Assembly: GCA_014529385.2 (NCBI GenBank)
Contig: CM043958.1
Span: 75,527,169 to 75,591,168, forward strand
DNA: 64,000 nucleotides
Origin: Adiantum capillus-veneris
Lineage: Eukaryota > Streptophyta > Polypodiopsida > Polypodiales > Pteridaceae
Direction of reading: 5' to 3'
Under the pieces are notes generated by a model that had not been told where the DNA came from, ran no database searches, and worked only from the letters and a program-made list of their open reading frames with translations. Below, in pieces: positions 32,384 to 43,397 of this stretch; position 1 is the first letter of the stretch; the number at the start of each line of letters is the position of its first letter. Made by a program: the position numbers and the translations under genes.

Positions 32384-33324
32384 ACAAGGGTAAAATAGTA
32401 GTGAATGCAGTCCAAATGATACCTAGTAGCTCATCTGAGAGTGACCCGATTGTTCCAAACAAGGTAATCACTAGAGACCGGGCTAAGAAAAAGAAACACA
32501 ACTCCTTTGCTGATTCAAAAAATAAAAAACTTCCTCTCAAAGGATCAAAAGAAGCCAAAGCAAAAGATATGAGATGAGGAAACAAAAACAACAGGCTAAA
32601 ATCAAGGAGAAAGCAAAAAATCTATTCCACGAAAAGGTGAAAGAAACTGGAAGCGAAATCAAAGAACAACCGTGAAATCTGGAGGATCAATTTTGGTTTA
32701 TAAAATTTTTGAGCCTATTAATGCAGCCTTGGAAGCTTATCAAGCGGGACATAAAGCAGGCCAGAACATGGAAAACAAATGGAAAAACTATCCTTCTCCA
32801 GACATGGAAGCAGCTAAGCTTGAAGCTTATCAAAATTTGGTAAGAATCGTGTAAGAAATGCTGGAAAAACAAAAACCCAAGCTTGAAAGTATCGCAAAAC
32901 CTGAGGAGCTTGTGGTAAGAGACACTAAAGAAAAATCCGAAGTGGTGGTAGAACCCCACCTTGAAACAAAAGAACCAAAACTTATATTGTCGGACAACGA
33001 AGATGCCTTAGACGGAATTCCATTCGTAGAGGAAGACTGGCCAGGACACTTATGGGACAAATTTAGAGAGATCAATGATGGGAGCCTAAGTCTAAAGTCA
33101 ACTCCTATAGAGGAATTTTGGTTGGACAACCTACCTCCTAATATGGATGTGGATGTAATATCCTTGTATGGGGATTGCAGATCTGAAGCTTTAGGAACTA
33201 AACCATTGACCTTGAAAACATTACCCTCTTACTTGGGAGATAACGAAGATGAATACATAATGTGTAAGACCACTCAAGTAAAAAGAGCTGAACAGACCCT
33301 AGAAGTAGACAACATTCATCAATC
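32384..33324 (+). pseudogene. Element C charged linker between Gag and PR1
   Basis: A Lys/Glu/Ser-rich segment in several frames, with the longest piece at 32858-33370. It shares LPSYLG(D/E)(N/Y)E, an IEEF block and the preceding acidic stretch with element A (about 5090-5310). It has no catalytic motif and is probably a flexible or coiled-coil connector within the polyprotein. Confidence 0.6.
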
Positions 33325-34274
33325 ATGTCTACACCCATCCAATGCACTCTTACCTTGGGAGAATTGTTAAAACTCAGACCATATTTATGGAATGATCTAC
33401 ATAAAACCTTAGAGAAGGTGGGGATAACGGGGCTAATCACAAAAAAATTAGGAAAATTGAAAAACAAAATGGACAACAAAGAGATTCGATCTGTTCCAAT
33501 GAACAAGGTCGGAGAATATTACGAAGGGGAAGAAGGAAAGACAACCCTTCCAATGAAATATAATGACATTGAAACCATGGAAATACTGGATAGTGGAGCA
33601 GGCACAGGCATAGCCACAAAAGCAGTATGGGAATCTTGGGGACAACCAGCCATTAGACAAACTTGAATGAAATTGCAATTGACTAACAGACACATTGAGA
33701 GACCATTAGGACTGCTTGAAACGTGATAGTCAATTCCTGTGGGATTGAATATCAACACACTTTTGCCATAGTAGACTTTGGGATAAAACTCAATTATGAA
33801 ATCATATTGGGAAGACCTTTCATGCGACAGGTACAACTTATCCAAGATTGGGAAAACAATTATCTGTACTTGAAGCAAGTGGGATCTATAACAAGGGTAA
33901 ATCTAAAAGATCACACTTACAAAGATGTCTTGAAAACAACCATACAAGAGTTTGATTCAGTCTCTTCGGCTAAACCTAGGCTTCCATCCTGGTTAAACAA
34001 AGACACTCCTATTTGGATGTGTGGAGATTCAGAAAATGGGAGTTTAAAACGAGAAGAATGTATTTTAGAAAGGGATTTCACAGACGAAGCATATGTACAT
34101 GAACCCTTTCTGGAACATTTGTTTGAGCCATTTGCGTGGACTCAAATTTTAGCGACAATGGATGTATGTGTGAATACGTCTATGACTACTCAATTTTGCA
34201 ATGAGGATGGCTACGACATAATTCCCATCCAAATGATTTCAACCCTCAACATTGAAGATAAAACAAGGACTTGA
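33325..34274 (+). pseudogene. Element C first protease (PR1) and post-protease region
   Basis: NKVGEYYEGEEG leads to the active site L-D-S-G-A (about 33586-33600), with the catalytic Asp retained, unlike element A. A TGA at 33664 stands where A has CGA. A frameshift follows near 33723, then IILGRPFM near 33810. The region after PR1 (33840-34274) aligns with A: QDWENNYLYL, VNLKDHTYKDV, WMCGDSENGSLKREECILER. The protease would cleave the polyprotein. Stop and frameshift make this copy inactive. Confidence 0.82.
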
Positions 34275-34675
34275 TGAAATCTCAGCAAGTCTTTTTAGAC
34301 CTCTACTACGACGCAACAAATGAGTTAGACGAACACTCAGCTACCTTTGAAGATTCGAGGTCAGAAAAAGAACATGTGAGAGCTAAGCTACTCTTGAAAG
34401 GAGGGGAGGAATTTTTTTTTGACTTTCCTAACCAGAAATCAAGAAGACAAAAATGGTATAGACAAAAAAGAGACATCAAATACGTGAAAGCTAGACCTAT
34501 ACCATCAGTCTCTAGTAGAACACAATTCCTGATGCTGATAGATGCACATGATTGTGTCAAGGACAAAAACACTGGTAGATATCCTTCAAATAAAAATCCA
34601 GAAATGTCAAAAACATCGAGAAAAACAAAGAAAGATAGTCAAGAAAAGCCAAACAAATAAGACAAGGAGCCAACC
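34275..34675 (+). pseudogene. Element C spacer before reverse transcriptase
   Basis: A 129-codon frame (34271-34660), rich in Lys, Arg and Ser, with a run of aromatic residues (EEFFFDFPNQ) and the segment KWYRQKRDIKYVKARP. It recalls the basic segments after PR1 in A but has no W-x-P-K motif. Function unknown. It ends just before the frame leading into RT. Confidence 0.5.
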
Positions 34676-35705
34676 ATGACAGGAGTTGAGCGGAAAAAGA
34701 AATATGAGGAGTTGAAAAAAGCTCTAAAGAAAATATATACGATCAAAATGGAAACCACACAAGAGGATGGTAAAGATGTAATGAGTGTTCCATCCCATTA
34801 CAAAAAGTATACTCTTCAAGATCAAAGAATCATAGTCAAACAACCTGTTAGGAAATTACGAAAACAAGGTGAGTCCTATGAAGGGCTCGAGAACGCGAAA
34901 AAGATAGACTTGTCTAAACCAAGGGAAGAACCTAGGCCTGCCTAAATTGCAAATGACCTAACAGAGGAGGAAGAAGAGCTTTTGCTAAGCTTGCCAAAAG
35001 AATACCGAGATATCTTTGCTTGGTCTTACAAGGATCTCAAGGGTGTTGATCCAAAAATCTGTCAACATACCATACCCATGAGAGATGATGCAAAACTAAG
35101 TAGACAAAGGCCACACACATATAATGAAACATTTGCTAGGAAAATCAAAGAAGAGATTGAGAAATTAAAGGAAGCTGAATTCATTTACAAAACTAAACAC
35201 ACATTTGGGTGTCTCCAATTGTGGTAGTACCCAAGAAGAATGGAAAATTACGAGTGTGTATCAATCTCAAAAAAGTGAATGCAGCTACCATTAGAGACAA
35301 CTTTCCTCTTCCAATCATTGAGCATGTTTTAGAACGAGTTGCAGGAAAACAAGCTTACAGTTTCTTAGATGGCTTTTCCGGATACAATCAACTTTTGGTT
35401 GACCCCAAAGATCAGCATAAAAATGCTTTTGCAACGGAATGGGATATATTTGCCTATCGGGTTATGCCCTTTGTGTTAACTAATGCTCCTGCCACATTTC
35501 AAAGATTGATGAGCCATGCTTTTAAAGAATATCTTAGGAAATTCTTGGAAGTGTATATGGATGATCTATGCGTACATTCATCAATCCGACCTGATCATTT
35601 TGAACACCTCAAAAAGGTATTCGAAAAATGTAGACTTTATAGGATTTTCCTAAATCTTGAAAAGTGCACATTCATGGGTAGACAAGGAAAATTCTTGGAC
35701 ATACA
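34676..35705 (+). pseudogene. Element C reverse transcriptase
   Basis: A leading segment (EYRDIFAWSYKDLKGVDP, 34982 on) is followed, in a shifted frame from 35209, by the core: SPIVVVPKKNGKLRVCIN, YSFLDGFSGYNQLLVDPKDQHKNAFATEW, VMPFVLTNAPATFQRLM, and the catalytic box VYMDDLCVHS (about 35556). Both Asp residues of YMDD are present. Within YSFLD the first Asp is also kept. A TAA at 34943 and frameshifts near 35209 and 35700 kill the copy. It would make DNA from element RNA. The type matches non-chromovirus plant Ty3 elements. Confidence 0.88.
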
Positions 35706-36540
35706 GTGTCTAAAAATGGCATAGCTACTAATATTGAAAAAAATTATGTCATTGCTGATTTGCCTAGACCAACAACACTCAAGGGGGTTCAAGCTTTCAT
35801 GGGACATTGTGGATATTACAGACGGTTCATTTACATGTATGCTATAATTGCAAAACCCATGTATAGCTTGATTACATACTTTGAATGGATCGAGACATGT
35901 GAAGAATTCTTCATGAAGTTTAAGCAAGCTCTCACCTCAGCTCCAATATTGAAAGCACCAAATTGGAATAAGACATTCCACATACATGTAGATGCTTCCA
36001 ATTTTGCCATAGCTTGTATACTAGCTCAACCAGAAGATGGAAAAATTGACTTTCTTATTTCTTATGCTAGCCGACAGTTGAACATGGCAAAAAATAATTA
36101 CACTACCACTGGAAGAGAAGGGTTAGGAATGATCTATTCCGTTAAAAAGTATAGACATTACCTATTAGCCAACAAGTTTGTGTTCTTTGTATACCACCAA
36201 TTTTTGTTGTATTTGGTCAACAAGCCAAGCAGCACAGGAAGAATAGTGAGATGGTTCATCATTCTTATGGAATTTGATTTCACTGTGGTTGTAAAAAAGG
36301 GCATTACACATCAAAAAGCAGGTCATTTGTCATGGATTGTTTCAGGAGAATCACCTAAAGGGGTAGATGATGATCTACCAGATGCCTATTTGTTCTCTGT
36401 AGAAATGATACCTCGATGGTCGGAAAACATGGTATCATTGATGAACATAGCTCAAGTGGATTCACAAATACCACTTCCTATTACAATTGGATTAATCGTG
36501 CAATCGGCTATGTATCAATTACTAGCTGGTAGGCTATAAA
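35706..36540 (+). pseudogene. Element C RNase H
   Basis: This frame opens with the end of RT (GIATNIEKN, then GHCGYYRRFI) and passes into RNase H. The first Asp (HIHVDASNFAIA) and the Glu (TTTGREGLGMIYSV) are present. The third acidic position reads FVYHQF where the family has a D-H pair, and the fourth reads KAGHLSW where the family has ADxLSR. Two of the four metal-binding acids are therefore lost. The domain would degrade the RNA strand after copying. GVDDDLPDAYLF closes the region and is typical of this element type. Confidence 0.82.
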
Positions 36541-38059
36541 AAAGAAATTGAGATGGAATATTGCCCTTATGCATTAATCCTGAGGAGAAAAACCAGTACC
36601 TAAGTCAAGCACGCAGTACCATAGTAGGACTTCAGTTTGCGGAAGATCAACCTATGCAAAGAATCTTGAGACTTGGAGTATTTTGACCGACTATGAGGAG
36701 TGTTGTTCGCTTTTTTGTAAAGGATTGTCCTCAATGTCAAAAACAGACACCCATACCTCATGTAACTTTGTTCCAAATGTCGCATGTTCCTAAGTGGAGT
36801 AACTATTTAGTCACTTACTTATCAAGCTGAACATTTCCTGAGGATATGAGTAAACGCCGTCAAAGAGCAATTGAAACTGAAGCAAGATACTATGCTCTTA
36901 TTGGAAACCAATTGTATTGGAGCGGTAGGGATTAACATTTGCGTCTTTGTGCAAATGAAAACGAGTATATTTTGATTATAGAACAAGCACATGCTGGATT
37001 AGCTAGAGGTCACTTTTCTAGTGAGACCACCACAAGAGCAATCTTAATGGTAGGCATATGGTGGCTAACACTTTTTGCAGATGCCAAAGAATATCTTCGA
37101 AGGTGTGATGCTTGTCAACGAGCAAAAATGCCAACACGTGTAGATAGCATGCCCTTAAGACCAATGATGGGGCCTAGAGCTTTCGCAAAATGGGGGATAG
37201 ATTTTGTTGGGCCGATACATCCACCTGCTTATAAAACCCAAGCTCAATATATCATTGTAGCAACAGAATATTTGACCAAGTGGACCGAGGCTAAAGAAAC
37301 TCAAAAGAATGATGCCAGAACCACTGCCGCATTCTTATATGAGTATGTATTCACGAGATATGGAATGCCAATAGAAATTGTCAGTGATCAGGGAACTCAT
37401 TTCCTTAATGAGGTAATCGAGCATTTTCTTAATGAGTTTATGGTCATCCATATCAGGTCAGCTCCCTATCACCCCCAAGCAAACGGAAAAGCTGAGCATA
37501 TGAACAAAATTCTTAGCTCGGTATCGACTAAAGTGGTTAGGTCAGGAAGGACAAACTAGGAAATGAATCTCCATGCAGCTCTATGGGCTTATCGAGTTTC
37601 ATTCAAAACAGCTTTAAAAGCTACACCCTTTAACCTTGTTTATGGTCTTGATGCCATACTGCCAATAGAATTTCTATTGCCGACATTAAGGGTAGCTAAG
37701 GATCTTGAGTGGAATGAACATGAATTGTCAGAAAGACTTGAAGGTTTGGAAAAGCTAGATGAGCAAAGGCTAACTGCCGTAGCTCACATCTATGCACAAA
37801 AGCGGAAACAAAAATAGTTTTTTGATTCCCATCTAATAACAAAAATCTTCAAGAAAGGGAACTTAGTTTTAATCTATTCCCTTAAGCAACACATTCCCAA
37901 GTTTAAGCAAAAGGGAAACGGATCGTTTATCATTGAAGATGTATCTCCAAGTGGAGCGGTAAAGTTGTCCACCCTAGATGGTGAATCAATTGCTAATTGG
38001 ATTAGTGGATGCCATTTAAAGAAATACAATTTTCCGCTAACCAATGAATTTCTAGAAAG
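36541..38059 (+). pseudogene. Element C integrase
   Basis: The first 400 bases are broken by many stops but still show the linker (RRQRAIETEARYYALIGNQLYW, near 36857). The frame from 36939 holds the zinc finger: HAGLARGH, then CDACQ. The catalytic core is GIDFVGPI, IVSDQGTHF and NGKAE, with exactly 35 residues between the second Asp and the Glu. After a TAG at 37557 the frame continues (LHAALWAYRVSFKTA, TPFNLVYG) to 37817. A basic C-terminal part (SGAVKLSTLDGE...WISGCHLKKY, to about 38040) lies in another frame. All catalytic residues survive, but the frame is broken. Confidence 0.87.
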
Positions 38060-38682
38060 ATGCATGCAGCCAAGCAAAGGAGGATTAAACGACAACGGGT
38101 TATTGATGAAGCCCAAGAGGAAGCTTGGCTTTGGGTACTCAAACGGAAAGCTGCTCTCAGGAATCAACAGATACCGATTCCCATCAACACTCTGGAAATA
38201 GATGACCGACAATGGGAATTGCCTAAAGATGCAGTTTCAACAGATGATGAATGGTTAGACGGAATGGACCTCTGCATCAAAGTACAGCTCAACAATCATA
38301 GCACAAATGCTTTGGTTGACACAGGAGCTAGAGTATATGCAGTCAGTTATTCCACGTACAAGAAAGCAACAAGTCAGTCTTTGATATAGCAGGAATAGCA
38401 ACAATCAAAGGATGCAACAAGAACCCAACATCAACATTGGGAGTAGTCAACTTGAACATGATAGTACATCGATGTTCATTTCCTCATCAATTTGTATGCT
38501 TACAAGATGAACACATGAATGAGACGATGATTCTTGGAATTCCCTGGATGCAGACATACAAGGTAGTGCCAGATTGGGATACAAATCACCTCAAGCTATC
38601 ACCTAAAGGCGGGCAACTCATTGTTCCAATTGCACCAAGCAAGGAGGAATGGAAAGGAAGAAATCAGCAGACCAAACCATGA
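38060..38682 (+). pseudogene. Element C second retropepsin-like domain (PR2), downstream of integrase
   Basis: After integrase a new domain reads GMDLCIKVQLNN...NALVDTGARVYAVSYSTYKK (active site D-T-G-A, near 38320). After a frameshift at about 38389 it continues TLGVVNLNMIVHRCSFPHQF...MILGIPWMQTYKVVPDWD (38437-38682). The DTGA loop, the hydrophobic-ILG motif and the W-x-x-x-Y..P-D-W ending are those of retroviral-type aspartic proteases. It is distinct from PR1 upstream in the same element. Element G keeps a diverged copy followed by the same tail. Whether it acted as a protease or a structural dimer is unknown. Confidence 0.75.
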
Positions 38683-39227
38683 AGTAGTCAATCTTCTCCA
38701 TCCTCTCAATAAGCAAATGCTACAGGTAGCATGCAAGGAGTCAGGCAAATTTGGGTACCAAAAGCATAGCTTAAGGACAAGCCGATTCACATCTGGGTAC
38801 CCAAAACATTACCAACAAAACCAAAAAAGGTTCCAAGGGTCAAAACACAGAGACGAGCATCTCCAAGCAAGGAACCTAACTTGAAATGTATTTGGCAGAA
38901 AAAGGAGTACTTATCTTCTCCACAAACCGTAAAACCAATCAAGCAATGGAGACTTAAGTCTCAGAAGACTCCACCACACCACTTCACACCAATTACACCA
39001 ACCTACCAATGGTGAGAAAAAGCTCGACAACGGTCAAAATTGCAATAGCTCAAGCAATCAATGTGCTGAAGCATCCTGATGGTACAATCAAACAGAGAGC
39101 ACACAAGCTACAAGATTTGCTCTTTGGAAGACAACATCAGAAGCCTCGATATCAAAAAACCCTTGAGTTAATTACTCTAGACCCAGCTCTTGCACAACAT
39201 ATTGGTTTGAACTGCATTGATCTTTAA
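38683..39227 (+). pseudogene. Element C W-x-P-K tail region
   Basis: Basic sequence follows PR2. It has RQIWVPKA (Trp codon 38752) and IHIWVPKT (38794), then the variants CIWQKK and QWRLK in the same frame to about 39010. A separate short frame (39009-39227) is open at the end. Lys/Pro/Gln content is high. The motif type and its position after PR2 are shared with G, and the motif type with A. Its function is unknown. A nucleic-acid-binding tail is one possibility. Confidence 0.65.
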
Positions 39228-40254
39228 AGTATGGTAGAGCCAACCACGGCTATGCCTAGACACGATTGTTCAACCTAGGCACATAGTCGTCCTGGAGTAC
39301 GCCGTCTAGGAGGAGTGGAAGGGCACTAAGTAATTAAGGGAAATGTTTGAAGAGGGAGAAAAAAGTTCGATGTTAATATGTGATTTTTGCAAGATTACCT
39401 ACTAGTGCCCTTATAATTCATCATCAAGGAAAAATTCACTGATAATATCTTCTCGATGAGTGTAAATAGTGTATATACTATCAGAAAATCATAAAAAATA
39501 GTCCTGTTTTGTTATTTTTTTATCATTTTTCTCGATATTAAGATTTACAATTGGAGAAATCCAAAAAAAAACAATAAAGCTATGTTTTTCAATGGATTTT
39601 CTTAATTATTGGATTTTCACTTTGCTTTTTTAGCACATTTTGTTATTTTCTTTGATTTTTTTCAATAAATAGGTCAAAAATTAATAATAAATAGCAAAGG
39701 AGCTCAGATTGAAAAACAAAAGATGCGGTGGTGATAAAAAAGACAAGGTGGACAAGCACAAAAATTTTCAATGAAATTGGAAGATGGAAGCGAGAAGCCT
39801 AAATTAGGCGGCCATACCTACTTTTGCGAAATTCTTGCAGAATGAGCTATAAGAATTCGATCAGAGAAATTTTTGAGTCTAACATAGATTTCACGGCTTA
39901 CTAGGACTAACGGGGAAATCTGGACAAAAATGGTTCGGAAAGTCTGGATATAGGTATCCCAGGTAGGCTAAAACCACCTCATTTCCACTTGTTACCTTTG
40001 CAGAGAGAGCTATTTCGACCTCTTTCGCACGTACTTTTTGGAGTCTACAGTTGCCCATTTTCAGTGCCATCTCACACGAGACATGAGGGGTAAGTTCTTT
40101 ACTCACCAATGATCCATTTTGTATGGCCGGTAGCTAATCTAAACCCCTAGAAAAAACCCTAGAACCCGAGCAATGCACGAAGACCTACGACCAAAAACTG
40201 ACCATAGTGGCTTGTCAGCTCGACCAAATCAGATGGGATTTGAACTGTAGCATG
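39228..40254 (+). other. Element C 3' untranslated region, cut by Copia 1
   Basis: AT-rich and without a supported gene. A purine-rich run (about 39346-39365) is not followed by anything resembling the 5' LTR, so I do not call an LTR here. The element should continue beyond the right edge of the window. Confidence 0.5.
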
Positions 40255-40477
40255 TATTACCATATACATGTGGTAGTGATGTGTGTGAACACACTAGGAC
40301 CACCGGGGCATATTTTCCCTCTTTAGGATGTTTTTTCCCCCGAGCATTGTATATACGCCCATCACTCTAGGGCTATCTATCTTTCCATTGCACACTAACA
40401 CACTCTCTATTGTGTGCCTTGAGCTTCCTTCGTCTTCTCTAAGTTGTGTGTGTTTCTTTGCAACCCTAATTCCAACA
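40255..40477 (+). repeat. 5' LTR of Copia 1
   Basis: 223 bp, matching the Copia 2 3' LTR (62335-62561). It starts TATTACCATATAC, where the other copy has TGTTACCATATAC, so the terminal TG is lost, and it ends ATTCCAACA. A TATA-like TGTATATACG lies near 40347. Confidence 0.9.
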
Positions 40478-40478
40478 A

Positions 40479-40839
40479 TTGGTATTATAGCAGGTTGCGT
40501 CCTCCCGCGCTCAGTCGCCAGCTGCTCCAGCACACGCCTGCTCACTTTCTCCGATTACAGTGAGGTTTGGCGAGCGTTCGCAGGTCGACAAATATTTTGG
40601 GTAAGCTCGTAGATCTCAGTCTGCTCAGATTTTTGATTTGGGCTCATTTCAGCCACCGTTTCCACTACAGGCAGGTCTGCACAGGCTATTTTGTCATTTT
40701 GTGCAGAATTTTTGTCAGTGCCATTTTTTGCATAATAGGTGCCTTTTAGTCTTCTACGGTTTGTGCTATATAGCACGTGTTGTTCCCGCTCCGTTTCTCC
40801 TATTTTTGGGCAATTTTCACATCAGGTGCAACATTTACC
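40479..40839 (+). promoter_or_regulatory. Primer-binding site and leader of Copia 1
   Basis: TTGGTATTATAGCAGG follows the LTR directly. It is a slightly diverged form of TGGTATCAGAGC, the complement of initiator Met-tRNA used by most plant Copia elements. The rest of the leader, to the ATG at 40840, is non-coding and is shared with Copia 2 from 40514 onwards. Confidence 0.75.
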
Positions 40840-43397
40840 ATGGCTGACAACAACGCAGATGTCTTCAAGATGTTTGCTGCTGAGGACAGGTTGGACGGGG
40901 ACAATTACCCTATGTGGGCTTATATGATGCAACACATTCTTGTGTCAAAGGGCGTCTGGAATATTGTGCAGGGCATTGATGTACATCCTGGTTCTGAGGA
41001 TGCAAGCGATGTTGAGGATGTTGCAGGTCTTGCTGCAAGGATTGCTGCTATTAGAGTTGTTTTGCCTACGGGGCAGAACAATCTCGTTGGGATGTAAAGG
41101 ATGCGTAGGCCCATGCATTGATTGGCGTTATTTGTGAAGCGCACCATTGTTCCTCACATTCGTTCAGCAAAATCTGCAAAACAGGATTGGGATATATTGG
41201 CTGGTCTTTATGCAAGTCGCAATGAGGCTAAAATTTCTTTGCTACGTAAAGAGCTGGAGTCGAAGATTATACATGAGGAAGATGATATGGCCACTTTCCT
41301 TGCTAGTGTCAAGGATATCAATGAGCAGCTTATTTATGCAGGTGAAGTCATTTCAGGCAGTTCCCTTGTGCAGAATGTTCTTGATGCCTTACGAGATTCT
41401 TACCAGACTTTTGCTAGTACTTGGAGACTTATGACCCAAGGAAATCCAGAAGTTGTCAAGTTTGATGCATTATGCACATTGCTGTTGCAAGAGTCACTTT
41501 CCAAAAAAAACAGGACTAGACAGCGTGCAGTTGAATAGGCTTTTATTGCTTCTCAAAGAAAGGGTGGTAACAGCAATGCAGCAACTTCTTATGGTTCTGC
41601 TGTGATTGGCAAAACTTCTGTTCCCAATGCTTCTACTGGCAGCACTTTGTCTGGCAGTTTTGGTGATAAGGGCAAAAAGAATATGCGTTGCCATTATTGT
41701 AAATTTTAGCTAATGATTACTTGATCAAGTCGTGTCCTAAGTTGAAGGCCAAAGAGGAACCCATTGTTGAGTCTTCTGTGAAAGGAGACTGTGATGCTGA
41801 TGTCGATGCAGAATGGGCTTTTAGCGCGGAGTGCACTTACAATCCTGTTGTCCATGATGCATGCTTGTCAATTTTTGCAGATTCACATGTGTGGTATTTC
41901 GATAGTGGTGCTACAAAGCACATTACCTAACATCGTGAATTGTTCACCTCTATCGAGTTTGTCCCTCATGGGAATTTAGTCACTTGTGCCAACAATGCCT
42001 CTTATCTGATTCAGGGAGTTGGAAAGATTGTGCTTACTACTGCAAATGGCAGTTCCTTCACACTTGTTGATGCAGTTTATGTACCTGGGATCAAGAAGAA
42101 TCTCTTGTCTGTATCCGCACTTGCTAGACTTGGACTTGTAGTCAAATTTGTGGATGACAGATGTACAGTTCATGATCTTAGTTTTGGTGATGAAATTGTT
42201 GCATCTGGCCTTTTGTGTCGTGGGCTGTATAAGCTCACTTTGTATGACAAGTGTGGATAAAATTTTGCAAATGCTTTTGCAGATTCAAGGGCTATTTCAG
42301 ATGCAAAACTTTGGCATGCACGTTTTGGTTATCTGAATTTTTCCAGTTTGCTGCGTTTGCAGAAATCTGATATGGTTACTTCTTTATCGCCTCTTGAAGC
42401 ACCTGTCAAACATGTTTGTGAAGGCTGTATTTTGGGTAAGATGCAGTGTTCTAAGTTTCCAAAGGATGGTTCAGTTCGGGCCACATGCAGGTTGCAGCTT
42501 GTGCATAGTGATGTTTGTGGGCCCATGCAAACTCCGTCCTTGGGCAATTACTTGTACTTCGTGACTTTCATTGATGATTACTCCAGGCATGCATGGGTAT
42601 TTCCGCTTAAAGCAAAGTCCAAATTTTTCATGTGCTTCAAACAATTTCTGGCTATGGCTAAAAATGTCTCGAAATGTACTATGGGCACCCTCCGTTCCAA
42701 CCGAGGGGGGGAGTATATGTATCATGAATTCAATGCATTTCTGGCTAGTCGTGGGATAAAACACTAATGTACAATGCCTTATACACCTTGGAAAAATGGT
42801 GTTGCTGAGAGGAAAAACAGGTCACTTACAGAAATGGCATGATGTATGGTCAAAATTCAAGCTTTGCCGCATTCTTTTTGGCTTGAGGCCATCATGTGTG
42901 CCACTTATGTACTAAACAGGTGTCCTACGAAAGCTTTGCAGTCTATTACTCCATATGAAGCAAGGCATGATAGAAAGCCTTCTATTGAGCACATGCGTGT
43001 TTTTGGCTGTTTGGCATATACTTTGGTGCCACAAACACAGCGCAAAAAATTGGATGATAAGGCTGTCAAATGTATTTCTGTTGGTTATAGTGCTAAAAGC
43101 AAAGGTTACAGGTTGTATCATCCGCAAACAAAACGTATTCTGGTTTCATGGGATGTAGTGTTTGTGGAAGATTCTGTTCAGCCCTTGCTGTCATGTACTA
43201 GAGACAGTAATGTAAGCTCACAGGACATTTATGACACTTTGTTGCCTCTTTTTAGTGGTGGAAATATGAATGTAAGTTCCAATGAGGCAAATGTACAGCC
43301 TATGGGGGTTTCTGAAAATGATTTAGATCAGCCTATTACTGATGCAGATGTACATGATGTACTTGATGAGGAAAGGGCTGAAAATGAGCAAGCTACA
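40840..43397 (+). pseudogene. Copia 1 gag-PR-IN polyprotein
   Basis: Starts MADNNADVFKMF (ATG 40840). Gag (WAYMMQHILVSKGVW, then VKRTIVPHIRSAK) is split by two frameshifts (about 41070-41130). The zinc knuckle near 41690 is destroyed. The protease motif WYFDSGATKHIT (near 41893) is intact but ends at a stop. The TAA at 42258 precedes integrase. Integrase has HARFGYLN...CEGC and the first Asp (VHSDVCGP). Its second Asp is Asn (LRSNRGGEY), and the Glu region is NGVAERKNRS. The frame runs on to 43397, where D interrupts it before RT. Confidence 0.88.

Larger units (their letters stand above)
27361..40254 (+). mobile_element. Element C: Ty3-type LTR retrotransposon with two protease domains, 3' end off window
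   Basis: This is the full-length relative of A and G. The order is 5' LTR, tRNA-Asp-like primer site, palindromic leader, gag, PR1, post-protease region, RT, RNase H, IN, a second retropepsin-like domain, W-x-P-K tail and 3' UTR. The 3' UTR is cut at 40254 by Copia 1, and no 3' LTR is found before that point. The right end should lie beyond base 64000, on the far side of the nest. Reverse transcriptase of the VVVPKKNGKLR...VYMDD type and PR ending ILGRPF place it outside the chromoviruses. Many stops and frameshifts show it is inactive. Confidence 0.85.
40255..43397 (+). mobile_element. Copia 1: 5' half of a Ty1/copia element
   Basis: 5' LTR, primer site, leader and a gag-PR-IN polyprotein that is nearly colinear with Copia 2. 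It breaks off at 43397, where the LTR of element D begins. The RT and RNase H half and the 3' LTR must lie beyond the right end of D, outside the window. It is inserted in the 3' UTR of element C. Confidence 0.88.

Noticed and set aside
39346-40254. Region after a purine-rich run as 3' LTR of element C
   Set aside because: It has no similarity to 27361-28261, no opening hairpin and no matching end before Copia 1 begins.
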